Shown: positions 8,250 through 15,329 of the stretch, piece after piece
Layout: every line of letters starts with the position of its first letter
How positions within the stretch are numbered: position 1 is the first letter of the stretch
Source: Bog-564 sp035509915
Lineage (GTDB): Bacteria; Actinomycetota; Acidimicrobiia; Acidimicrobiales; UBA8190
Length of the DNA stretch: 34,528 nt
Assembly (NCBI GenBank): GCA_035509915.1
Contig: DATKIB010000009.1
Location: 1-34,528 of the forward strand
Reading direction: 5' to 3'
Position numbers and translations under genes: made by a program
The notes under the pieces: model-generated
Told to the model about the DNA's origin: nothing
Database searches by the model: none
The model's input: the letters and a program-made list of their open reading frames with translations, nothing else

Positions 8250-9377
8250 TCAGCGCCCTAGCTGAGCCTCGCGCTGGCGGGTGGTCGAGTGGACCGGGTC
8301 GGTGTCGAACTTGGGTATCACGTGACGGCCGAAGGTCGCGACCGCCTCGGTGCATATCTCGATCGGCATCGACGAGGAGAGCATGCCGAAGCTCAGCTGG
8401 TCGGCACCGCTGTCGGCGAACCGCTGGATGGTCTTCGTGACCTCGTCGGGGTCGCCTACGGCGATCTCGCCCGCGGCAATGCGCTTGTCGACCTGCTCCT
8501 GGGTCTGGTCGGGGATGATCTCAGGCCACTCGGGGATGCCGGGCGGGCGGGGGAACGTGTCGAGGTACCGGAACACGAGGCTCAGGTAGTAACCGACGTC
8601 CATGTCCGAGAACACCTGGCGCGCGCGCCCGCCGTCCTCGAGGCAGAGCATCTGCGTGGTGATCATCACGTTGTTGTTGACGTAGCCGCCGATGGGCTCG
8701 GCGTTCTCGATGTCCTTCTTGTACTGCTCGATGAGCGGGATGAACTGCTCGGGCTTGCCGAACGCGAAGCACAGCACCCCGAGGCCCTGGCGGGCCGCAA
8801 GCTCGAAGGTGCTCGGGCTGCCGGCCGCCACCCAGAGCGGGGGATGGGGATCGGTGTAGGGCTTGGGCAGCACGTTGCGAGGCGGCATCGAGAAGAACTT
8901 GCCGTCGAAGGAGTACTCGGTGTCCTTCCACATCTGAACTATCTGGGGAAGGGTCTCGGCGACCATCTCCCTGGTCAGCTCGGGGTCCTCTATCCCGAAT
9001 CCCTTCTGCTCGGTCGTCGAGGAGCCCCTGCCGGTACCGAACTCGAAGCGTCCCTCCGATAGGTGGTCGAGCATGGCCACGCGCTCGGCGATCCGGGCCG
9101 GGTGGTTGGCGGGCGGAGTGATGTTGAAGATGCCCGAGCCCAGGTGGATGTTCTTCGTCTCGGCGGCGACGAAGGCCAGGAACGACTCGTTGGCCGATAG
9201 GTGCGAGTACTCGGTGAGGAAGTGATGCTCGGTGGCCCACGTGTACTTGAACCCCGCCGCGTCGGCGGCCTTCACGTAGGCGACCTCGTCCATGATCCGC
9301 CGGTGCTCGGCGCCCGCCCCGTGGGCCGCCCGGAACTTGGGCGGCAAGCAGACTCCGTTGAAGATCCCGAACTCCAT
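8250..9377 (-). CDS. LLM-class flavin-dependent oxidoreductase (luciferase-like)
   Basis: A 375-residue TIM-barrel luciferase-like oxidoreductase, using FMN or F420. Family features are MEFGIFNGVCLPP at the start, WATEHHFLTEYSHLSANESFLAFVA, LGSGIFNITPPANHPARIAERVAMLDHLSEGRFEFGTGRG, and PPLWVAAGSPSTFELAARQGLGVLCFAFG. The ATG at 9377 is preferred over an in-frame ATG at 9422, because the KstR-like palindrome lies between them and overlaps the upper ATG. The palindrome 30 bases upstream suggests co-regulation with steroid genes. The substrate is unknown; long-chain aldehyde- or steroid-type oxidation would be a guess. Confidence 0.85.
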   Translation of the reverse strand: MEFGIFNGVCLPPKFRAAHGAGAEHRRIMDEVAYVKAADAAGFKYTWATEHHFLTEYSHLSANESFLAFVAAETKNIHLGSGIFNITPPANHPARIAERVAMLDHLSEGRFEFGTGRGSSTTEQKGFGIEDPELTREMVAETLPQIVQMWKDTEYSFDGKFFSMPPRNVLPKPYTDPHPPLWVAAGSPSTFELAARQGLGVLCFAFGKPEQFIPLIEQYKKDIENAEPIGGYVNNNVMITTQMLCLEDGGRARQVFSDMDVGYYLSLVFRYLDTFPRPPGIPEWPEIIPDQTQEQVDKRIAAGEIAVGDPDEVTKTIQRFADSGADQLSFGMLSSSMPIEICTEAVATFGRHVIPKFDTDPVHSTTRQREAQLGR

Positions 9378-9407
9378 CGATCGACCGTACCACTCTGGGA
9401 CCAAAAA

Positions 9408-9421
9408 TGCAACGTGTTCCA
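9408..9421. promoter_or_regulatory. KstR-like operator (full match) before the LLM oxidoreductase
   Basis: TGCAACGTGTTCCA on the plus strand (TGGAACACGTTGCA on the gene strand) fits TNNAACNNGTTNNA at all fixed positions. It lies 30 bases upstream of the ATG at 9377, inside a 179-base gap after the hipA-like gene. Its promoter location is seen directly; the identity of the regulator is inferred. Confidence 0.72.
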
Positions 9422-9556
9422 TTTTTGTGGGGTCTAGAGCGCCGTGTTGCCGAGTCCCCTATAAACGCTTTCAACACTCAGCTCACCCCGGTCGTCTCGG
9501 CGGGACCGTCCGACCGGACAGACCCTTGGCAGGATGTGTTGCCGCCACCTCCGAGT

Positions 9557-10789
9557 TCAGTCGAGCGGATAGAACACCGAATCGTTTGCGACTGCCCGGC
9601 GCCAGAGCAGATCCCTAGTGGCGGCGTTGACGCCGATCTGGGCGCACACGTCGTCGTACTGATCGCATACCACGGATGCGCACTCATCGATTACGGACGA
9701 GGCCTCACGTTCCGACAGCTGGAACACACTCGCTGCGCCAATACAAGCGGCGAGTCGGGAGCGTCGCTCGCCGTTCGCGCCGAAGGCCATGACCTGTGCA
9801 GTCTCGCCGGTCGAGCGGGGCTGCGGGCAAACGTCGAAAGTGGGCGTGAGCGTCAGGGTGGTCCCGTCCCAGAAGGCGGCGTGGTTGCGGGGGTGATCGT
9901 CGGTGTTCCCGACAAGCACGTTCACGACGAGGCGTCGGAACAACTGCTGAAGCGTCGCGTCCGGCGCGTCGAACCGGAGCCGGATCTGCTCGGCGAGATC
10001 GACATAGGAGCCGTACCGGGCGGCTAGCTCGTGCAGCCCAAGCAGCGTTAGGGCGCTGAGGACGCTGAGGCGGCGCCCACCCTCGGGCCGGTCGAAGCGC
10101 TCAATGAGCAGGACGTCACGCCCCGCAGCGGTCGTGAGCGTCGTCGGCGCGGTGTCTACGCCACAGCGCCGAGCGAGCTCCATGCCAATCGCTTCGGCTT
10201 GTATCCAGGGGAATGTGTCAGTGGAAACCGAGAACTTGGCGATGAGCTGCCGGCTACCGTCCATGAGCAGAGCCTTGGGGCGTGCACCTCCAATGGCGGT
10301 GCCGTAGGTCAGGGCGTCATCGAGCTCGGGTGAAAACGGCAACCCCCGAGCGAGACGATCGCCAGCCTCTACGAGTTCGGTGAGCGTGCCGTGCTTCGTG
10401 CGCGCCCTGTAGTCGTCGGCGGTGTCCTGGAAGTCGAGTGCGCCGATGCGGTTGGATCCGGACTCCAGCAGATAGGTGATGAGCGGGAGCACGGTGGGAT
10501 CCTGGGCGCCAGCGCCGACTCGACGGCGCAGGATCACCTGCATCCCCCACGAGTCGGGGGCGGCGTCGCGGATTACACCGTGGGCGTCGAGCCCGATCGC
10601 CGGCCGCTGCTGGCCGGCCACGAGGGGCAACCCGACGTGCTGGAGGGGAACGCTGTCGGAGCGGCGAAGGTAGGACTGGCCGTAGGTGAGACGAAGCTCG
10701 TCACCGACCTGGTCGACCCGACCCGCGACCACCGGTTCGACGGCTCCTGGCAGCCAGGTCCAGACGAACGCCGACGCCTCAGAAGGCAT
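9557..10789 (-). CDS. hipA: HipA-like serine/threonine kinase toxin
   Basis: A 410-residue HipA-family kinase. In E. coli, HipA phosphorylates glutamyl-tRNA synthetase and halts growth. The N-terminal subdomain has the RDAAPDSWG segment (74-82). The kinase core has GGARPKALL (nucleotide-loop region), a lysine in LIAKFS, the catalytic NTDDHPRNH and the metal-site TFDVCP. The ATG at 10789 overlaps the end of the HipB-like gene by 11 bases, which is the classic antitoxin-toxin coupling; in-frame residues upstream of it read back through the antitoxin gene. The order antitoxin then toxin matches hipBA. The actual target is not known, and HipA homologues differ in which tRNA synthetase or other protein they modify. 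Confidence 0.9.
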   Translation of the reverse strand: MPSEASAFVWTWLPGAVEPVVAGRVDQVGDELRLTYGQSYLRRSDSVPLQHVGLPLVAGQQRPAIGLDAHGVIRDAAPDSWGMQVILRRRVGAGAQDPTVLPLITYLLESGSNRIGALDFQDTADDYRARTKHGTLTELVEAGDRLARGLPFSPELDDALTYGTAIGGARPKALLMDGSRQLIAKFSVSTDTFPWIQAEAIGMELARRCGVDTAPTTLTTAAGRDVLLIERFDRPEGGRRLSVLSALTLLGLHELAARYGSYVDLAEQIRLRFDAPDATLQQLFRRLVVNVLVGNTDDHPRNHAAFWDGTTLTLTPTFDVCPQPRSTGETAQVMAFGANGERRSRLAACIGAASVFQLSEREASSVIDECASVVCDQYDDVCAQIGVNAATRDLLWRRAVANDSVFYPLD

Positions 10790-11105
10790 CGTCGACCTCC
10801 TCGGGGCGTACGTCGATGCGGGCGGGCAGAAGCGCCAGGTCCCGCTCGCCACGGGCGGCCAGCTCGGCCAGCTCCCGACCTTGCACACCGAACAGGGGCA
10901 CTGCCAGCACAGTGGCCACCTCGAAGTAGAGGCCGAGGGCGACGTCGGGGTCGCCTCGCTCGATGCGCCGGAGCGTGACCCGGGTCGTGCCGGCCCGCTC
11001 GGCGACCGCCTCGGCCGTGCGGCGCTGCCGACGGCGAGCGGCGGCGAGCTGCAGCCCGAGCACGCGGGCAGCTTCGGTGGTCTGGGAAAGGTACTGACGT
11101 GCCAT
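10779..11105 (-). CDS. hipB: HipB-like HTH antitoxin
   Basis: A 108-residue DNA-binding protein with an N-terminal XRE/Cro-type helix-turn-helix (about residues 14-68: LGLQLAAARRRQRRTAEAVAERAGTT then RVTLRRIERGDPDVALG). It should neutralise the adjacent HipA-like kinase and repress the operon. The ATG at 11105 is preferred over an in-frame TTG at 11108; AAAGGG lies about ten bases before it. Two matching palindromes of the form GGAT-N8-ATCC lie 18-66 bases upstream, the expected place for HipB operators. The C-terminal tail overlaps the toxin start. Confidence 0.87.
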   Translation of the reverse strand: MARQYLSQTTEAARVLGLQLAAARRRQRRTAEAVAERAGTTRVTLRRIERGDPDVALGLYFEVATVLAVPLFGVQGRELAELAARGERDLALLPARIDVRPEEVDDAF

Positions 11106-11122
11106 CAAAACGAAACCCTTTC

Positions 11123-11142
11123 ATGGATATTATACGATCCAT
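11123..11142. promoter_or_regulatory. HipB operator O1 candidate (ATGGAT-N8-ATCCAT)
   Basis: A perfect inverted repeat with 6-base arms and an 8-base spacer, starting 18 bases upstream of the antitoxin ATG. The half-site GGAT with N8 spacing recalls the E. coli HipB operators (TATCC-N8-GGATA) with the half-sites in opposite order. The function is inferred. Confidence 0.7.
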
Positions 11143-11153
11143 AGTTGGCGTTA

Positions 11154-11171
11154 TGGATAGCCTAATATCCA
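11154..11171. promoter_or_regulatory. HipB operator O2 candidate (TGGATA-N6-TATCCA)
   Basis: A second perfect inverted repeat. Its GGAT-N8-ATCC core begins exactly 30 bases from the core of the first site (11125 versus 11155), about three helical turns. This spacing would allow two dimers on one face of the DNA. Confidence 0.68.
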
Positions 11172-11222
11172 GCACACCGGCACGTATCACCTCCTCCTGC
11201 TCGGGTCGGAGGGGCCCGGTAA

Positions 11223-11652
11223 TTACCCGGGTACCAAGGAGTAGCAGGAGGAGTGCAGCGCTCGTGACCTCGTACTCACAAAGGGCAGCTCGGTATCTGC
11301 GAAAGGGTGGGTCACCGCTCGCTCCTGGATCACACTGTGGTAATCCTTCGTTTGAAAGAACAGGTCAACGGTGATCGCGCGGAACCACCGCAGCTTCACC
11401 GCACCGGTCGTCTCCGCCAGTCGGAGAAGCCGGTCTCCCCACTTGATGCCAGCCGGCAGTGCTCGCAAGACGCGAAGCGAGTCGTCTTTGGGCACGGCAA
11501 TGTTGAGGTCGATGTCGTCGGTGGCACGAGGGCTTACGACGTGGTAGGCGAGCGCCAGCGCTCCTCCGAACGCGTGCGCGATGGCCTCCTCATCTAGAGA
11601 TTCGTGGAGGTCGACAACCAGGGTTCGAAAGGGTCTCTCTGCCTTTCGTCAC
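11223..11652 (-). pseudogene. Broken nucleotidyltransferase (AbiEii-like) next to an XRE regulator
   Basis: The minus-strand frame reads TLVVDLHESLDEEAIAHAFGG, ALALAYHVV, SPRATDDIDLNIAVP and ends at 11223. This is the core of a small nucleotidyltransferase: GG near the start, then a DxD-type DDIDL. The frame has no ATG, GTG or TTG before 11495, which is already past the catalytic motif, and a TGA closes it at the 5' side. A GTG at 11652, just after the regulator's stop, opens a different frame (VTKGRETLSNPG) that would join the nucleotidyltransferase frame after a one-base shift. The C-terminus also loses family resemblance. I read it as a frameshifted, shortened remnant of an XRE/nucleotidyltransferase toxin-antitoxin pair. 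A sequencing error could explain the 5' shift but not the odd tail. Confidence 0.6.
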
Positions 11653-11671
11653 GTCACGTCACGTCACGTCA
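11647..11671. repeat. Five tandem copies of CGTCA
   Basis: A perfect 5-base tandem repeat (5 copies) covering the last codon positions of the XRE regulator and the junction to the broken nucleotidyltransferase. On the gene strand it reads GTGAC repeatedly, so each unit offers an overlapping GTG start and TGA stop. Copy-number change would shift the reading frame at this junction. Confidence 0.85.
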
Positions 11672-11983
11672 CGCCGCGCCTCGGCGGGGTCGACTCGGGG
11701 GAAGAGCATCGACGAGGTCGAGCAGGTCCAGGAGCCGAATGTTGTTCACATACGGATTGGGGAAGTTCGAATCGGCCATGTCCGCCAAGGTGACCGTGTG
11801 GCCCGTCGCTGCCAGGAGCTTCAGCAGCGTGTTCACCGTCGGGTCTCGCCTGCCGTTCTCGTATTCACTGATCCTCGAAGGGGCCAAGCCGCTCGCCGAG
11901 GAGAGCTCGCGCTGAGTCATGCCGGCCGCTTTGCGCGCCTGGATTATCAGGTGCCCCGCGGGTGAATACTTCCTCACTTCCAT
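11669..11983 (-). CDS. XRE-family transcriptional regulator (antitoxin type)
   Basis: A 104-residue protein with an N-terminal Cro/C1-type helix-turn-helix: LIIQARKAAGMTQRELSSASG (about 12-32), then PSRISEYENGRRDPTVNTLLKLLAATG. The C-terminus (NPYVNNIRLLDLLDLVDAL) probably binds the partner protein. Short XRE proteins of this type commonly sit upstream of a nucleotidyltransferase toxin, and the remnant downstream fits that arrangement. The ATG at 11983 lies inside a perfect palindrome (11981-11998), implying autorepression. No Shine-Dalgarno sequence is visible, so the mRNA may be leaderless. Confidence 0.85.
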   Translation of the reverse strand: MEVRKYSPAGHLIIQARKAAGMTQRELSSASGLAPSRISEYENGRRDPTVNTLLKLLAATGHTVTLADMADSNFPNPYVNNIRLLDLLDLVDALPPSRPRRGAA

Positions 11984-11998
11984 AAGTTATCACTTATG
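11981..11998. promoter_or_regulatory. Operator palindrome overlapping the XRE start codon
   Basis: CATAAGT-tatc-ACTTATG is a perfect inverted repeat with 7-base arms. It includes the ATG of the XRE gene (11983-11981 on the minus strand). An AT-rich palindrome at the start of a Cro-like gene is most simply its own operator. Confidence 0.7.
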
Positions 11999-12145
11999 AG
12001 AACATTGGCCTCCACGAAACGCCCTCTGGCTGACAAAATCAGTCGGTCTCTGGTTCTCGGGCCTTCCGCCTGTCGGGTCGCGCTCCGGTGGGAATGCCGT
12101 GTTGCGACGGCGATTTTCCGTTGACCCAGGACTACGCTCGGAAAT

Positions 12146-12550
12146 ATGACCGCCGCCCAGGTCCTCGTCGTCGACGACAACGACGCGATCCGGTCATCGG
12201 TGGCGGAGCTGGTGGCGAGCGCCGGCTACACCGTGGCGGAAGCCGCCGACGCCCAGTCCGCCCTGGAGGTGCTGCGCACCACCGAGGTAGGAGCCCTGCT
12301 GCTCGACCTGCGGATGCCCGGAGGGGGCGGTCTCGCGGTCCTCGAAGCCCTCGACAACCCCCCGCCGGTGATCCTGATGTCGGCCTTCGTGCTCGACAAC
12401 GATCAGCAGGAGAGGGTCGACGCCAAGATCTTCGTCCAGCTCGTGAAGCCCTTCCATCCCCGGCGCCTGCTCGACGCGGTCGCCTCGGCGATAGGCGCCC
12501 CCACAGCCGCTCCGGCAACCGCTCCCGCCGCTTCGCCCGACGTCACCTAG
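12146..12550 (+). CDS. Single-domain response regulator (receiver only)
   Basis: A 134-residue CheY-like receiver domain with no output domain. It shows the acidic pocket VVDDND (8-13), the phospho-acceptor aspartate in LLLDLRMP (about Asp54), the switch Ser in LMSAF and the conserved Lys in VKPF. The last 20 residues are Ala/Pro-rich and probably disordered. No histidine kinase lies in the window, so its partner is unknown. It converges with the ltp2-like gene, with only four bases between the two stops, which leaves little room for a terminator. Confidence 0.88.
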   Translation: MTAAQVLVVDDNDAIRSSVAELVASAGYTVAEAADAQSALEVLRTTEVGALLLDLRMPGGGGLAVLEALDNPPPVILMSAFVLDNDQQERVDAKIFVQLVKPFHPRRLLDAVASAIGAPTAAPATAPAASPDVT

Positions 12551-12554
12551 ATCG

Positions 12555-13754
12555 TCAGCGGTCCACGCCAAGCACCAGGCCGCTCGTGGGCACCCCGGTG
12601 CCCGCCGTCACCACGATGTGCTCGAGCCCGCCGACCTGGTTGACAGCGCTGCCGCGGACCTGGCGCACGCCCTCGGCGATGCCGTTCACCCCGTGGATGT
12701 AGGCCTCGCCCAGCTGGCCACCGTGGGTGTTGGTCGGCAGGCGCCCTCCTAGCAGCAGGTTGCCGTCGCGCACGAAGTCCTTGGCCTCGCCGAAGTCACA
12801 GAAGCCGAGCTCCTCCAGCTGGTAGAGGACGAACGGGGTGAAGTGGTCGTAGAGCACGGCCGCCTGCGCGTCGGCTGGCGACAGCCCCGAGGTCTCCCAA
12901 AGCTGGCGCGCCACCACCCCCATCTCGGGCAGTCGGGTCATGTCGTCGCGGTAGTAGGAGGTCATCATGTCCTGCTGGTCGCCCGAACCCTGCGCCGCCG
13001 CGCGGATCACCGCCGGCGGCCGGGGCAGGTCGCGGGCGCGCTCGAGGCTCGTGACCACGAGGGCCTGGGCGCCGTCGGACTCCTGGCAGCAGTCGAGCAG
13101 GCGCAGGGGCTCCACGATCCAGCGCGAGGCCTGGTGCTCGGCGAGCGTGATGGGTTTGCCGTAGAACCATGCGGCGGGGTTGGTCGCCGCGTGCTGTCGG
13201 TCGGCGACGGCCACCCGGCCGAAGTCCTCGGTGGTGGCACCGGTCGCGTGCAGGTAGCGCTGGGCGAACATCGCCACCCACGACGCCGGGGTGAGCAGGC
13301 CCTGGGGGGCGTACCACGAGAAGTTGGCGTTTTCGGCGTTCGGCACGGGCGCCCGCTGCTGTACGCCGGCACCGAAGCGGTGCCCGGAGCGCTCGTTGAA
13401 CGCGCGGTAGCAGACCACCACGTCGGCCACCCCGCAGACCACTGCCATCGCTGCCTGCTGGACGGTGGCGCAAGCGGCGCCACCGCCGTAGTGGATTCGG
13501 CTGAAGAAGGTGAGCTCCCCCATGCCGAGCGACCGCGCGACCTCGATCTCGGGATTGGTGTCGGCGGAGAACGTCACGAGCCCGTCCACGTCCTTCGGCG
13601 AGAGGCCTGCGTCGGAGATCGCCGCGCCCACCGCCTCGACCGCCAGCCGCAGCTCGCTCCGACCGGAGTCCTTCGAGAACTCCGTCGCGCCGATCCCGCA
13701 GATGGCCGTGGTGCCGGCGTAGGCGTGGCGGATCCTGCGCGTGTGGTTGCCCAT
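12555..13754 (-). CDS. ltp2: Ltp2-like steroid side-chain aldolase (thiolase fold)
   Basis: A 399-residue thiolase-superfamily protein that closely follows M. tuberculosis Ltp2 (Rv3540c) through its length: ICGIGATEFSKDSGRSELRLA, the IHYGGGAACATVQ segment, VVVCYRAFNERSG, WIVEPLRLLDCCQESDG, VLYDHFTPFVLYQLEELGFC and LPTNTHGGQLGEAYIHG. Ltp2 cleaves the 17-hydroxy-20-carboxyl-CoA steroid by a retro-aldol reaction, giving a 17-ketosteroid and propionyl-CoA, and works in complex with the DUF35 part of ChsH2. It is the last gene of the operon, 11 bases after the ChsH1-like stop. The ATG at 13754 has only a weak GAGA upstream. Assignment is strong from residues and neighbours. Confidence 0.93.
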   Translation of the reverse strand: MGNHTRRIRHAYAGTTAICGIGATEFSKDSGRSELRLAVEAVGAAISDAGLSPKDVDGLVTFSADTNPEIEVARSLGMGELTFFSRIHYGGGAACATVQQAAMAVVCGVADVVVCYRAFNERSGHRFGAGVQQRAPVPNAENANFSWYAPQGLLTPASWVAMFAQRYLHATGATTEDFGRVAVADRQHAATNPAAWFYGKPITLAEHQASRWIVEPLRLLDCCQESDGAQALVVTSLERARDLPRPPAVIRAAAQGSGDQQDMMTSYYRDDMTRLPEMGVVARQLWETSGLSPADAQAAVLYDHFTPFVLYQLEELGFCDFGEAKDFVRDGNLLLGGRLPTNTHGGQLGEAYIHGVNGIAEGVRQVRGSAVNQVGGLEHIVVTAGTGVPTSGLVLGVDR

Positions 13755-13765
13755 CGGTGATCTCG

Positions 13766-14194
13766 CTAGCCGTCGCGCTGAGGCAACGTGATCTCGACGG
13801 TGCCGGTCACGTGGTCACCGAGGCTGTTGGCGCCCCGGATCGCCACCCTCACGTGCGGAGGAGCCACCTCCTCCACGCGGCCCGACAACAACATCGTGTC
13901 GCCGGGGTAGTTGGGAGCGCCGAGGCGGATCGAGACGCTCTTCAGCACGGCGCCGGGCCCCGCCCAGTCGGTGACGAACCTCCCGACGAGCCCGTTGGAG
14001 GTGAGGATGTTCATGAAGATGTCCTTCGACCCGCGCTCGACGGCCAGCTGCGCGTCGTGGTGCACGTCCTGGTAGTCGCGCGAGGCGATGGCGCCCGCCA
14101 CGATCAGTGTGCGCGTGATGGGGATCTCGAGCTCTGCGAGCTCGTCGCCGACCGACACCTCGTCGGCGGTCAAGGTCTGCTCACGCACCGGCAT
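13766..14194 (-). CDS. chsH1: ChsH1-like MaoC-fold enoyl-CoA hydratase subunit
   Basis: A 142-residue single hot-dog MaoC-like protein, matching M. tuberculosis ChsH1 (Rv3541c). The active-site segment is ASRDYQDVHHD (37-47), with catalytic Asp40 and His45. Shared segments include GSKDIFMNILTSNGLVGRFVTDWAGP and NSLGDHVTGTVE. ChsH1 supplies the catalytic residues of the ChsH1-ChsH2 hydratase, which adds water across the double bond of the C22 steroid-CoA. It starts at ATG 14194, overlapping the upstream FadE28-like gene by 14 bases, with AAGGAGGT 11 bases before the start. The overlap indicates translational coupling. Confidence 0.93.
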   Translation of the reverse strand: MPVREQTLTADEVSVGDELAELEIPITRTLIVAGAIASRDYQDVHHDAQLAVERGSKDIFMNILTSNGLVGRFVTDWAGPGAVLKSVSIRLGAPNYPGDTMLLSGRVEEVAPPHVRVAIRGANSLGDHVTGTVEITLPQRDG

Positions 14195-15329
14195 CGGCTG
14201 ATACGACCTCCTTCTTCACACGCTCTGAGAGCAGCGACCCGAGCCTTGCGAGCTCGGCGCTCGGCCCCCCGAGCATGAGCTCGATCTGCTTCCCCCACAG
14301 GAAGTAGCGGTGTATCGGGTACTCGACGTCTGCCCCCATGCCGCCGTGGAGGTGCTGTGTCGCGTGGACCACGCGCTGACCCGCCTCCGATGCCCACCAC
14401 ATGGCCGATGCCACGGCCTCCTCGGCCCGCCGCCTGGTGTCGAGACGCCAGGCGGCGTCCCACAGCGTGACCCTGATCGCCTCTGTGTCGATGTAGGCGT
14501 CGGCTGCGCGCAGCATCGTCGCCTGGAAGGACGAGAGCGGCCTGCCGAATTGCCGCCGCTCGTTCAAGAACGCCGCCGTGCGCCTCACGGCCTCCTCGCA
14601 CACCCCGAGCGCGATCGCGCACAGCCCGGTACGCGCGCGCTGGAGGGTCCACTCGACGACTTCGTCGCCGTCGTCCGGGCCGGCCAGCACGTCCTCGCCC
14701 GCGACGCGCGCCGTGTCGAACCGCAGGTGCGGATGGACCTGACGGTCGGTCGTGACGGCGCGCTCCATAGCCACGCCGTCGCGGCGCGGGTCGACGAGCA
14801 CCACGGCCGTGCCGGCGCCGGTGATCACGGGCACGAGCACCGCCGAGGCGAGATGTGCCTGTGGGACCGCGCGCGCATGACCGCTCAGCACGAGACCACC
14901 CGAACCGTCGGGCTCGGCGCGCACCTCGGGCCGGCCGCGCGCCGCCACCTCGGTGAGGGCGGCGGAGAGCCTCGTCTCGCCGGCCGCCACTGCGCCCAGC
15001 CACCGCGCCTTGTGCGCGGGGGAGCCGAAGCGCGCGATCGGCATGGCGCCGAGCACGCAGGTCGCCCACAGCGGCACCGGCGCGACCGCCCGCCCCTGCG
15101 CCTCGAGCACCTGCGCCAGCTCGACCAGCCCGAGGCCCGAGCCCCCTTGATCGGTGGGCACCGCTATGCCGAGCAGGTTGGCCTTGGCGAGCTCGGCCCA
15201 GAGCTGCGCGTCGAACCGGTCTTCGCTGCGCTCGACCTCCGCCACCCGCTGGGGGGTGACCAGGCCGGCGAAGACCTTTCCCGCCGACTCGGCGACCGCT
15301 TGCGCCTCCTCCCCGAAACCGAAGTCCAT
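14181..15329 (-). CDS. fadE28: FadE28-like acyl-CoA dehydrogenase subunit (ChsE1)
   Basis: A 382-residue acyl-CoA dehydrogenase-family protein resembling FadE28/ChsE1 of M. tuberculosis. It begins MDFGFGEEAQAVAE and has IAVPTDQGGSGLGLVELAQVL, LNERRQFGRPLSSFQATMLRAAD, QHLHGGMGADVEYPIHRYF and a KQIELMLGGPSAEL tail. In the known system, FadE28 and FadE29 form an alpha2beta2 heterotetramer that desaturates the 3-oxopregn-4-ene-20-carboxyl-CoA side chain. The start ATG (15329) shares a base with the upstream ChsH2-like stop (TGATG). Its position between chsH2 and chsH1 differs from the M. tuberculosis order, where fadE28 precedes fadE29. Confidence 0.9.
   Translation of the reverse strand: MDFGFGEEAQAVAESAGKVFAGLVTPQRVAEVERSEDRFDAQLWAELAKANLLGIAVPTDQGGSGLGLVELAQVLEAQGRAVAPVPLWATCVLGAMPIARFGSPAHKARWLGAVAAGETRLSAALTEVAARGRPEVRAEPDGSGGLVLSGHARAVPQAHLASAVLVPVITGAGTAVVLVDPRRDGVAMERAVTTDRQVHPHLRFDTARVAGEDVLAGPDDGDEVVEWTLQRARTGLCAIALGVCEEAVRRTAAFLNERRQFGRPLSSFQATMLRAADAYIDTEAIRVTLWDAAWRLDTRRRAEEAVASAMWWASEAGQRVVHATQHLHGGMGADVEYPIHRYFLWGKQIELMLGGPSAELARLGSLLSERVKKEVVSADAGA

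Noticed and set aside
9378..9422. Upstream ATG at 9422 as start of the LLM oxidoreductase
   Set aside because: It overlaps the KstR-like palindrome, and the 15 extra residues do not fit the family start; MEFGIF at 9377 does.
11616..11640. GGGTTCGAAA resembling a tRNA T-loop
   Set aside because: No acceptor stem, anticodon arm or D arm can be folded around it.
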